DNA of 64,000 nucleotides from Pratylenchus scribneri. Lineage: Eukaryota; Nematoda; Chromadorea; Rhabditida; Pratylenchidae. The position numbers and the translations under genes are program-made. Positions 8,115 through 19,836 of the stretch are shown piece by piece. Below the pieces are notes generated by a model. That model was not told the DNA's origin and searched no databases. It saw nothing but the letters and a program-made list of their open reading frames with translations. The stretch spans positions 868,001 to 932,000 of the forward strand of contig JAQSEB010000140.1 in assembly GCA_030063045.1 (NCBI GenBank), in the 5' to 3' direction. Numbering within the stretch: the stretch's first letter is position 1; each line of letters begins with the position of its first letter.

Positions 8115-8627
8115 ATATTAAAAATTCAGGCCTGAATGTTCAGCCGTTTTTTAGTTATGAATTTTAAAAATTTTCAAAAAACACCTATAGAATGGAAAAT
8201 TTCAAATAGGAATTTTTCAAAATCGGCCTGAGTTGTCCGTCTGAAATTTTGGGAATAAATCTTAATAATTATATGCTAAAATATATCAAAAATTCAGGCC
8301 TCAATGTTCAGCCGTTTTTTAGCTATGAATTTTTAAAATTTTTCAAAAAACACCTATAAAATGGAAAATTTCAAATAAGAATTTTTCAAAATCGGCCTGA
8401 GTTGTCCGTCTGAAATTTTGGGTAATATTCTTACTAATTATATGCTAAAATATATTAAAAATTCAGGCCTGAATGTTCTGCCGTTTTTTAGTTATGAATT
8501 TTAAAAATTTTCAAAAAACACCTATAAAATGGAAAATTTCAAATAAGAATTTCTCAAAATCGGCCCGAGTTGTCCGTCCGAAATTTTGGGATTAAATCTT
8601 AGTAATTATAAGCTAAAATATATTAAA
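8115..8627. repeat. Diverged edge monomers of the satellite
   Basis: The first three monomers carry private changes absent or rare inside: gttcagccg instead of gttctgccg (monomers 1 and 2), cctcaatg, cctatagaatgg, aaataagaa, an extra base making the second monomer 169 bp, and cggcccgag. From monomer 5 on, units are nearly uniform. Divergence at an array edge is what unequal crossing-over predicts, since edges are homogenised least. Confidence 0.9.
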
Positions 8628-8795
8628 AATTCAGGCCTGTATGTTCTGCCGTTTTTTAGTTATGAATTTTAAAAATTTTCAAAAAACACCTATAAAATGG
8701 AAAATTTCAAATAGGAATTTTTCAAAATCGGCCTGAGTTGTCCGTCTGAAATTTTGGGATTAAATCTTAGTAATTATAAGCTAAAATATATTAAA

Positions 8796-9971
8796 AATTC
8801 AGGCCTGAATGTTCTGCCGTTTTTTAGTTATGAATTTTAAAAATTTTCAAAAAACACCTATAAAATGGAAAATTTCAAATAGAAATTTTTCAAAATCGGC
8901 CTGAGTTGTCCGTCTGAAATTTTGGGTAATATTCTTACTAATTATATGCTAAAATATATTAAAAATTCAGGCCGGAATGTTCTGCCGTTTTTTAGTTATG
9001 AATTTTAAAAATTTTCAAAAAACACCTATAAAATGGAAAATTTCAAATAGGAATTTTTCAAAATCGGCCTGAGTTGTCCGTCTGAAATTTTGGGTAATAT
9101 TCTTACTAATTATATGCTAAAATATATTAAAAATTCAGGCCTGAATGTTCTGCCGTTTTTTAGTTATGAATTTTAAAAATTTTCAAAAAACACCTATAAA
9201 ATGGAAAATTTCAAATAGAAATTTTTCAAAATCGGCCTGAGTTGTCCGTCTGAAATTTTGGGTAATATTCTTACTAATTATATGCTAAAATATATTAAAA
9301 ATTCAGGCCGGAATGTTCTGCCGTTTTTTAGTTATGAATTTTAAAAATTTTCAAAAAACACCTATAAAATGGAAAATTTCAAATAGGAATTTTTCAAAAT
9401 CGGCCTGAGTTGTCCGTCCGAAATTTTGGGATTAAATCTTAGTAATTATAAGCTAAAATATATTAAAAATTCAGGCCTGAATGTTCTGCCGTTTTTTAGT
9501 TATGAATTTTAAAAATTTTCAAAAAACACCTATAAAATGGAAAATTTCAAATAGAAATTTTTCAAAATCGGCCTGAGTTGTCCGTCTGAAATTTTGGGTA
9601 ATATTCTTACTAATTATATGCTAAAATATATTAAAAATTCAGGCCGGAATGTTCTGCCGTTTTTTAGTTATGAATTTTAAAAATTTTCAAAAAACACCTA
9701 TAAAATGGGAAATTTCAAATAGGAATTTTTCAAAATCGGCCTGAGTTGTCCGTCTGAAATTTTGGGTAATATTCTTACTAATTATATGCTAAAATATATT
9801 AAAAATTCAGGCCTGAATGTTCTGCCGTTTTTTAGTTATGAATTTTAAAAATTTTCAAAAAACACCTATAAAATGGAAAATTTCAAATAGAAATTTTTCA
9901 AAATCGGCCTGAGTTGTCCGTCTGAAATTTTGGGTAATATTCTTACTAATTATATGCTAAAATATATTAAA
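8796..9971. repeat. Higher-order block, seven monomers, copied at 10812-11987
   Basis: The seven monomers starting at 8796 and those starting at 10812 carry the same series of subtype markers, including the rare atgggaaat variant (9705 and 11721). The offset is 2016 bp, exactly 12 monomers. The neighbouring rare variant ctgacttgtcc recurs at 13 monomers (10081 and 12265), so one monomer was gained between the blocks. Confidence 0.85.
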
Positions 9972-10811
9972 AATTCAGGCCTGAATGTTCTGCCGTTTTT
10001 TAGTTATGAATTTTAAAAATTTTCAAAAAACACCTATAAAATGGAAAATTTCAAATAGGAATTTTTCAAAATCGGCCTGACTTGTCCGTCTGAAATTTTG
10101 GGTAATATTCTTACTAATTATATGCTAAAATATATTAAAAATTCAGGCCTGAATGTTCTGCCGTTTTTTAGTTATGAATTTTAAAAATTTTCAAAAAACA
10201 CCTATAAAATGGAAAATTTCAAATAGGAATTTTTCAAAATCGGCCTGAGTTGTCCGTCCGAAATTTTGGGATTAAATCTTAGTAATTATAAGCTAAAATA
10301 TATTAAAAATTCAGGCCTGAATGTTCTGCCGTTTTTTAGTTATGAATTTTAAAAATTTTCAAAAAACACCTATAAAATGGAAAATTTCAAATAGAAATTT
10401 TTCAAAATCGGCCTGAGTTGTCCGTCTGAAATTTTGGGTAATATTCTTACTAATTATATGCTAAAATATATTAAAAATTCAGGCCGGAATGTTCTGCCGT
10501 TTTTTAGTTATGAATTTTAAAAATTTTCAAAAAACACCTATAAAATGGAAAATTTCAAATAGAAATTTTTCAAAATCGGCCTGAGTTGTCCGTCTGAAAT
10601 TTTGGGTAATATTCTTACTAATTATATGCTAAAATATATTAAAAATTCAGGCCTGAATGTTCTGCCGTTTTTTAGTTATGAATTTTAAAAATTTTCAAAA
10701 AACACCTATAAAATGGAAAATTTCAAATAGGAATTTTTCAAAATCGGCCTGAGTTGTCCGTCCGAAATTTTGGGATTAAATCTTAGTAATTATAAGCTAA
10801 AATATATTAAA

Positions 10812-11987
10812 AATTCAGGCCTGAATGTTCTGCCGTTTTTTAGTTATGAATTTTAAAAATTTTCAAAAAACACCTATAAAATGGAAAATTTCAAATAGAA
10901 ATTTTTCAAAATCGGCCTGAGTTGTCCGTCTGAAATTTTGGGTAATATTCTTACTAATTATATGCTAAAATATATTAAAAATTCAGGCCGGAATGTTCTG
11001 CCGTTTTTTAGTTATGAATTTTAAAAATTTTCAAAAAACACCTATAAAATGGAAAATTTCAAATAGGAATTTTTCAAAATCGGCCTGAGTTGTCCGTCTG
11101 AAATTTTGGGTAATATTCTTACTAATTATATGCTAAAATATATTAAAAATTCAGGCCTGAATGTTCTGCCGTTTTTTAGTTATGAATTTTAAAAATTTTC
11201 AAAAAACACCTATAAAATGGAAAATTTCAAATAGAAATTTTTCAAAATCGGCCTGAGTTGTCCGTCTGAAATTTTGGGTAATATTCTTACTAATTATATG
11301 CTAAAATATATTAAAAATTCAGGCCGGAATGTTCTGCCGTTTTTTAGTTATGAATTTTAAAAATTTTCAAAAAACACCTATAAAATGGAAAATTTCAAAT
11401 AGGAATTTTTCAAAATCGGCCTGAGTTGTCCGTCCGAAATTTTGGGATTAAATCTTAGTAATTATAAGCTAAAATATATTAAAAATTCAGGCCTGAATGT
11501 TCTGCCGTTTTTTAGTTATGAATTTTAAAAATTTTCAAAAAACACCTATAAAATGGAAAATTTCAAATAGAAATTTTTCAAAATCGGCCTGAGTTGTCCG
11601 TCTGAAATTTTGGGTAATATTCTTACTAATTATATGCTAAAATATATTAAAAATTCAGGCCGGAATGTTCTGCCGTTTTTTAGTTATGAATTTTAAAAAT
11701 TTTCAAAAAACACCTATAAAATGGGAAATTTCAAATAGGAATTTTTCAAAATCGGCCTGAGTTGTCCGTCTGAAATTTTGGGTAATATTCTTACTAATTA
11801 TATGCTAAAATATATTAAAAATTCAGGCCTGAATGTTCTGCCGTTTTTTAGTTATGAATTTTAAAAATTTTCAAAAAACACCTATAAAATGGAAAATTTC
11901 AAATAGAAATTTTTCAAAATCGGCCTGAGTTGTCCGTCTGAAATTTTGGGTAATATTCTTACTAATTATATGCTAAAATATATTAAA
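10812..11987. repeat. Second copy of the seven-monomer higher-order block
   Basis: Partner of 8796-9971; see there for the markers. The copy is complete across all seven monomers at the diagnostic sites (positions 11, 88, 120 and 132-153). Confidence 0.85.
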
Positions 11988-13163
11988 AATTCAGGCCTGA
12001 ATGTTCTGCCGTTTTTTAGTTATGAATTTTAAAAATTTTCAAAAAACACCTATAAAATGGAAAATTTCAAATAGGAATTTTTCAAAATCGGCCTGAGTTG
12101 TCCGTCCGAAATTTTGGGATTAAATCTTAGTAATTATAAGCTAAAATATATTAAAAATTCAGGCCTGAATGTTCTGCCGTTTTTTAGTTATGAATTTTAA
12201 AAATTTTCAAAAAACACCTATAAAATGGAAAATTTCAAATAGAAATTTTTCAAAATCGGCCTGACTTGTCCGTCTGAAATTTTGGGTAATATTCTTACTA
12301 ATTATATGCTAAAATATATTAAAAATTCAGGCCTGAATGTTCTGCCGTTTTTTAGTTATGAATTTTAAAAATTTTCAAAAAACACCTATAAAATGGAAAA
12401 TTTCAAATAGGAATTTTTCAAAATCGGCCTGAGTTGTCCGTCCGAAATTTTGGGATTAAATCTTAGTAATTATAAGCTAAAATATATTAAAAATTCAGGC
12501 CTGAATGTTCTGCCGTTTTTTAGTTATGAATTTTAAAAATTTTCAAAAAACACCTATAAAATGGAAAATTTCAAATAGAAATTTTTCAAAATCGGCCTGA
12601 GTTGTCCGTCTGAAATTTTGGGTAATATTCTTACTAATTATATGCTAAAATATATTAAAAATTCAGGCCGGAATGTTCTGCCGTTTTTTAGTTATGAATT
12701 TTAAAAATTTTCAAAAAACACCTATAAAATGGAAAATTTCAAATAGAAATTTTTCAAAATCGGCCTGAGTTGTCCGTCTGAAATTTTGGGTAATATTCTT
12801 ACTAATTATATGCTAAAATATATTAAAAATTCAGGCCTGAATGTTCTGCCGTTTTTTAGTTATGAATTTTAAAAATTTTCAAAAAACACCTATAAAATGG
12901 AAAATTTCAAATAGGAATTTTTCAAAATCGGCCTGAGTTGTCCGTCCGAAATTTTGGGATTAAATCTTTATAATTATAAGCTAAAATATATTAAAAATTC
13001 AGGCCTGAATGTTCTGCCGTTTTTTAGTTATGAATTTTAAAAATTTTCAAAAAACACCTATAAAATGGAAAATTTCAAATAGGAATTTTTCAAAATCGGC
13101 CTGAGTTGTCCGTCTGAAATTTTGGGTAATATTCTTACTAATTATATGCTAAAATATATTAAA

Positions 13164-14843
13164 AATTCAGGCCTGAATGTTCTGCCGTTTTTTAGTTATG
13201 AATTTTAAAAATTTTCAAAAAACACCTATAAAATGGAAAATTTCAAATAGGAATTTTTCAAAATCGGCCTGAGTTGTCCGTCTGAAATTTTGGGATTAAA
13301 TCTATATAATTATAAGCTAAAATATATTAAAAATTCAGGCCTGAATGTTCTGCCGTTTTTTAGTTATGAATTTTAAAAATTTTCAAAAAACACCTATAAA
13401 ATGGAAAATTTCAAATAGGAATTTTTCAAAATCGGCCTGAGTTGTCCGTCTGAAATTTTGGGATTAAATCTTAGTAATTATAAGCTAAAATATATTAAAA
13501 ATTCAGGCCTGAATGTTCTGCCGTTTTTTAGTTATGAATTTTAAAAATTTTCAAAAAACACCTATAAAATGGAAAATTTCAAATAGAAATTTTTCAAAAT
13601 CGGCCTGAGTTGTCCGTCTGAAATTTTGGGATTAAATCTTAGTAATTATAAGCTAAAATATATTAAAAATTCAGGCCGGAATGTTCTGCCGTTTTTTAGT
13701 TATGAATTTTAAAAATTTTCAAAAAACACCTATAAAATGGAAAATTTCAAATAGGAATTTTTCAAAATCGGCCTGAGTTGTCCGTCTGAAATTTTGGGAT
13801 TAAATCTTTATAATTATAAGCTAAAATATATTAAAAATTCAGGCCGGAATGTTCTGCCGTTTTTTAGTTATGAATTTTAAAAATTTTCAAAAAACACCTA
13901 TAAAATGGAAAATTTCAAATAGAAATTTTTCAAAATCGGCCTGAGTTGTCCGTCTGAAATTTTGGGTAATATTCTTACTAATTATATGCTAAAATATATT
14001 AAAAATTCAGGCCGGAATGTTCTGCCGTTTTTTAGTTATGAATTTTAAAAATTTTCAAAAAACACCTATAAAATGGAAAATTTCAAATAGGAATTTTTCA
14101 AAATCGGCCTGAGTTGTCCGTCTGAAATTTTGGGATTAAATCTATATAATTATAAGCTAAAATATATTAAAAATTCAGGCCTGAATGTTCTGCCGTTTTT
14201 TAGTTATGAATTTTAAAAATTTTCAAAAAACACCTATAAAATGGAAAATTTCAAATAGGAATTTTTCAAAATCGGCCTGAGTTGTCCGTCTGAAATTTTG
14301 GGATTAAATCTTAGTAATTATAAGCTAAAATATATTAAAAATTCAGGCCTGAATGTTCTGCCGTTTTTTAGTTATGAATTTTAAAAATTTTCAAAAAACA
14401 CCTATAAAATGGAAAATTTCAAATAGAAATTTTTCAAAATCGGCCTGAGTTGTCCGTCTGAAATTTTGGGATTAAATCTTAGTAATTATAAGCTAAAATA
14501 TATTAAAAATTCAGGCCGGAATGTTCTGCCGTTTTTTAGTTATGAATTTTAAAAATTTTCAAAAAACACCTATAAAATGGAAAATTTCAAATAGGAATTT
14601 TTCAAAATCGGCCTGAGTTGTCCGTCTGAAATTTTGGGATTAAATCTTTATAATTATAAGCTAAAATATATTAAAAATTCAGGCCGGAATGTTCTGCCGT
14701 TTTTTAGTTATGAATTTTAAAAATTTTCAAAAAACACCTATAAAATGGAAAATTTCAAATAGAAATTTTTCAAAATCGGCCTGAGTTGTCCGTCTGAAAT
14801 TTTGGGTAATATTCTTACTAATTATATGCTAAAATATATTAAA
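13164..14843. repeat. 840-bp five-monomer higher-order repeat, two copies
   Basis: The rare variant tctatataattataagc occurs only at 13302 and 14142, 840 bp apart. The following four monomers have the same subtype order in both copies. The two copies differ only at the position-11 T/G site of the first monomer, as far as I can read. Confidence 0.85.
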
Positions 14844-15347
14844 AATTCAGGCCGGAATGTTCTGCCGTTTTTTAGTTATGAATTTTAAAAATTTTCAAAA
14901 AACACCTATAAAATGGAAAATTTCAAATAGGAATTTTTCAAAATCGGCCTGAGTTGTCCGTCTGAAATTTTGGGATTAAATCTTTATAATTATAAGCTAA
15001 AATATATTAAAAATTCAGGCCGGAATGTTCTGCCGTTTTTTAGTTATGAATTTTAAAAATTTTCAAAAAACACCTATAAAATGGAAAATTTCAAATAGAA
15101 ATTTTTCAAAATCGGCCTGAGTTGTCCGTCTGAAATTTTGGGTAATATTCTTACTAATTATATGCTAAAATATATTAAAAATTCAGGCCGGAATGTTCTG
15201 CCGTTTTTTAGTTATGAATTTTAAAAATTTTCAAAAAACACCTATAAAATGGAAAATTTCAAATAGGAATTTTTCAAAATCGGCCTGAGTTGTCCGTCTG
15301 AAATTTTGGGTAATATTCTTACTAATTATATGCTAAAATATATTAAA

Positions 15348-15509
15348 AATTCAGGCCGGAATGTTCTGCCGTTTTTTAGTTATGAATTTTAAAAATTTTC
15401 AAAAAACACCTATAAAATGGAAAATTAGGAATTTTTCAAAATCGGCCTGAGTTGTCCGTCTGAAATTTTGGGATTAAATCTTTATAATTATAAGCTAAAA
15501 TATATTAAA
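15348..15509. repeat. 162-bp monomer with a 6-bp deletion
   Basis: Monomer positions 80-85 are missing (aaaattagg in place of the usual sequence at 15424-15430). It is a single copy, so the change is recent or was not amplified. Confidence 0.95.
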
Positions 15510-16805
15510 AATTCAGGCCTGAATGTTCTGCCGTTTTTTAGTTATGAATTTTAAAAATTTTCAAAAAACACCTATAAAATGGAAAATTTCAAATAGAAAT
15601 TTTTCAAAATCGGCCTGAGTTGTCCGTCTGAAATTTTGGGATTAAATCTTTATAATTATAAGCTAAAATATATTAAAAATTCAGGCCTGAATGTTCTGCC
15701 GTTTTTTAGTTATGAATTTTAAAAATTTTCAAAAAACACCTATAAAATGGAAAATTTCAAATAGAAATTTTTCAAAATCGGCCTGAGTTGTCCGTCTGAA
15801 ATTTTGGGTAATATTCTTACTAATTATATGCTAAAATATATTAAAAATTCAGGCCGGAATGTTCTGCCGTTTTTTAGTTATGAATTTTAAAAATTTTCAA
15901 AAAACACCTATAAAATGGAAAATTTCAAATAGGAATTTTTCAAAATCGGCCTGAGTTGTCCGTCTGAAATTTTGGGATTAAATCTTTATAATTATAAGCT
16001 AAAATATATTAAAAATTCAGGCCGGAATGTTCTGCCGTTTTTTAGTTATGAATTTTAAAAATTTTCAAAAAACACCTATAAAATGGAAAATTTCAAATAG
16101 GAATTTTTCAAAATCGGCCTGAGTTGTCCGTCTGAAATTTTGGGATTAAATCTTTATAATTATAAGCTAAAATATATTAAAAATTCAGGCCTGAATGTTC
16201 TGCCGTTTTTTAGTTATGAATTTTAAAAATTTTCAAAAAACACCTATAAAATGGAAAATTTCAAATAGGAATTTTTCAAAATCGGCCTGAGTTGTCCGTC
16301 TGAAATTTTGGGATTAAATCTTTATAATTATAAGCTAAAATATATTAAAAATTCAGGCCTGAATGTTCTGCCGTTTTTTAGTTATGAATTTTAAAAATTT
16401 TCAAAAAACACCTATAAAATGGAAAATTTCAAATAGGAATTTTTCAAAATCGGCCTGAGTTGTCCGTCTGAAATTTTGGGATTAAATCTTAGTAATTATA
16501 AGCTAAAATATATTAAAAATTCAGGCCTGAATGTTCTGCCGTTTTTTAGTTATGAATTTTAAAAATTTTCAAAAAACACCTATAAAATGGAAAATTTCAA
16601 ATAGAAATTTTTCAAAATCGGCCTGAGTTGTCCGTCTGAAATTTTGGGTAATATTCTTACTAATTATATGCTAAAATATATTAAAAATTCAGGCCGGAAT
16701 GTTCTGCCGTTTTTTAGTTATGAATTTTAAAAATTTTCAAAAAACACCTATAAAATGGAAAATTTCAAATAGGAATTTTTCAAAATCGGCCTGAGTTGTC
16801 CGTCT

Positions 16806-19800
16806 GAAAATTTTGGGATTAAATCTTTATAATTATAAGCTAAAATATATTAAAAATTCAGGCCGGAATGTTCTGCCGTTTTTTAGTTATGAATTTTAAA
16901 AATTTTCAAAAAACACCTATAAAATGGAAAATTTCAAATAGAAATTTTTCAAAATCGGCCTGAGTTGTCCGTCTGAAATTTTGGGTAATATTCTTACTAA
17001 TTATATGCTAAAATATATTAAAAATTCAGGCCGGAATGTTCTGCCGTTTTTTAGTTATGAATTTTAAAAATTTTCAAAAAACACCTATAAAATGGAAAAT
17101 TTCAAATAGGAATTTTTCAAAATCGGCCTGAGTTGTCCGTCTGAAATTTTGGGATTAAATCTTTATAATTATAAGCTAAAATATATTAAAAATTCAGGCC
17201 GGAATGTTCTGCCGTTTTTTAGTTATGAATTTTAAAAATTTTCAAAAAACACCTATAAAATGGAAAATTTCAAATAGAAATTTTTCAAAATCGGCCTGAG
17301 TTGTCCGTCTGAAATTTTGGGTAATATTCTTACTAATTATATGCTAAAATATATTAAAAATTCAGGCCGGAATGTTCTGCCGTTTTTTAGTTATGAATTT
17401 TAAAAATTTTCAAAAAACACCTATAAAATGGAAAATTTCAAATAGGAATTTTTCAAAATCGGCCTGAGTTGTCCGTCTGAAATTTTGGGTAATATTCTTA
17501 CTAATTATATGCTAAAATATATTAAAAATTCAGGCCGGAATGTTCTGCCGTTTTTTAGTTATGAATTTTAAAAATTTTCAAAAAACACCTATAAAATGGA
17601 AAATTTCAAATAGGAATTTTTCAAAATCGGCCTGAGTTGTCCGTCTGAAATTTTGGGATTAAATCTTTATAATTATAAGCTAAAATATATTAAAAATTCA
17701 GGCCTGAATGTTCTGCCGTTTTTTAGTTATGAATTTTAAAAATTTTCAAAAAACACCTATAAAATGGAAAATTTCAAATAGGAATTTTTCAAAATCGGCC
17801 TGAGTTGTCCGTCTGAAATTTTGGGATTAAATCTTTATAATTATAAGCTAAAATATATTAAAAATTCAGGCCTGAATGTTCTGCCGTTTTTTAGTTATGA
17901 ATTTTAAAAATTTTCAAAAAACACCTATAAAATGGAAAATTTCAAATAGAAATTTTTCAAAATCGGCCTGAGTTGTCCGTCTGAAATTTTGGGATTAAAT
18001 CTTTATAATTATATGCTAAAATATATTAAAAATTCAGGCCGGAATGTTCTGCCGTTTTTTAGTTATGAATTTTAAAAATTTTCAAAAAACACCTATAAAA
18101 TGGAAAATTTCAAATAGGAATTTTTCAAAATCGGCCTGAGTTGTCCGTCTGAAAATTTTGGGATTAAATCTTTATAATTATAAGCTAAAATATATTAAAA
18201 ATTCAGGCCGGAATGTTCTGCCGTTTTTTAGTTATGAATTTTAAAAATTTTCAAAAAACACCTATAAAATGGAAAATTTCAAATAGAAATTTTTCAAAAT
18301 CGGCCTGAGTTGTCCGTCTGAAATTTTGGGTAATATTCTTACTAATTATATGCTAAAATATATTAAAAATTCAGGCCGGAATGTTCTGCCGTTTTTTAGT
18401 TATGAATTTTAAAAATTTTCAAAAAACACCTATAAAATGGAAAATTTCAAATAGGAATTTTTCAAAATCGGCCTGAGTTGTCCGTCTGAAATTTTGGGAT
18501 TAAATCTTTATAATTATAAGCTAAAATATATTAAAAATTCAGGCCGGAATGTTCTGCCGTTTTTTAGTTATGAATTTTAAAAATTTTCAAAAAACACCTA
18601 TAAAATGGAAAATTTCAAATAGAAATTTTTCAAAATCGGCCTGAGTTGTCCGTCTGAAATTTTGGGTAATATTCTTACTAATTATATGCTAAAATATATT
18701 AAAAATTCAGGCCGGAATGTTCTGCCGTTTTTTAGTTATGAATTTTAAAAATTTTCAAAAAACACCTATAAAATGGAAAATTTCAAATAGGAATTTTTCA
18801 AAATCGGCCTGAGTTGTCCGTCTGAAATTTTGGGTAATATTCTTACTAATTATATGCTAAAATATATTAAAAATTCAGGCCGGAATGTTCTGCCGTTTTT
18901 TAGTTATGAATTTTAAAAATTTTCAAAAAACACCTATAAAATGGAAAATTTCAAATAGGAATTTTTCAAAATCGGCCTGAGTTGTCCGTCTGAAATTTTG
19001 GGATTAAATCTTTATAATTATAAGCTAAAATATATTAAAAATTCAGGCCTGAATGTTCTGCCGTTTTTTAGTTATGAATTTTAAAAATTTTCAAAAAACA
19101 CCTATAAAATGGAAAATTTCAAATAGAAATTTTTCAAAATCGGCCTGAGTTGTCCGTCTGAAATTTTGGGATTAAATCTTTATAATTATAAGCTAAAATA
19201 TATTAAAAATTCAGGCCTGAATGTTCTGCCGTTTTTTAGTTATGAATTTTAAAAATTTTCAAAAAACACCTATAAAATGGAAAATTTCAAATAGAAATTT
19301 TTCAAAATCGGCCTGAGTTGTCCGTCTGAAATTTTGGGTAATATTCTTACTAATTATATGCTAAAATATATTAAAAATTCAGGCCGGAATGTTCTGCCGT
19401 TTTTTAGTTATGAATTTTAAAAATTTTCAAAAAACACCTATAAAATGGAAAATTTCAAATAGGAATTTTTCAAAATCGGCCTGAGTTGTCCGTCTGAAAT
19501 TTTGGGATTAAATCTTTATAATTATAAGCTAAAATATATTAAAAATTCAGGCCTGAATGTTCTGCCGTTTTTTAGTTATGAATTTTAAAAATTTTCAAAA
19601 AACACCTATAAAATGGAAAATTTCAAATAGAAATTTTTCAAAATCGGCCTGAGTTGTCCGTCTGAAATTTTGGGTAATATTCTTACTAATTATATGCTAA
19701 AATATATTAAAAATTCAGGCCGGAATGTTCTGCCGTTTTTTAGTTATGAATTTTAAAAATTTTCAAAAAACACCTATAAAATGGAAAATTTCAAATAGGA

Positions 19801-19836
19801 ATTTTTCAAAATCGGCCTGAGTTGTCCGTCTGAAAA
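16806..19836. repeat. Three monomers sharing a 1-bp insertion, 8 and 10 monomers apart
   Basis: gaaaattttgggatt (four A instead of three) at 16806, 18151 and 19832. Spacings are 1345 and 1681 bp, that is 8 x 168 + 1 and 10 x 168 + 1. The insertion has been copied as part of larger blocks rather than arising three times. Confidence 0.85.
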
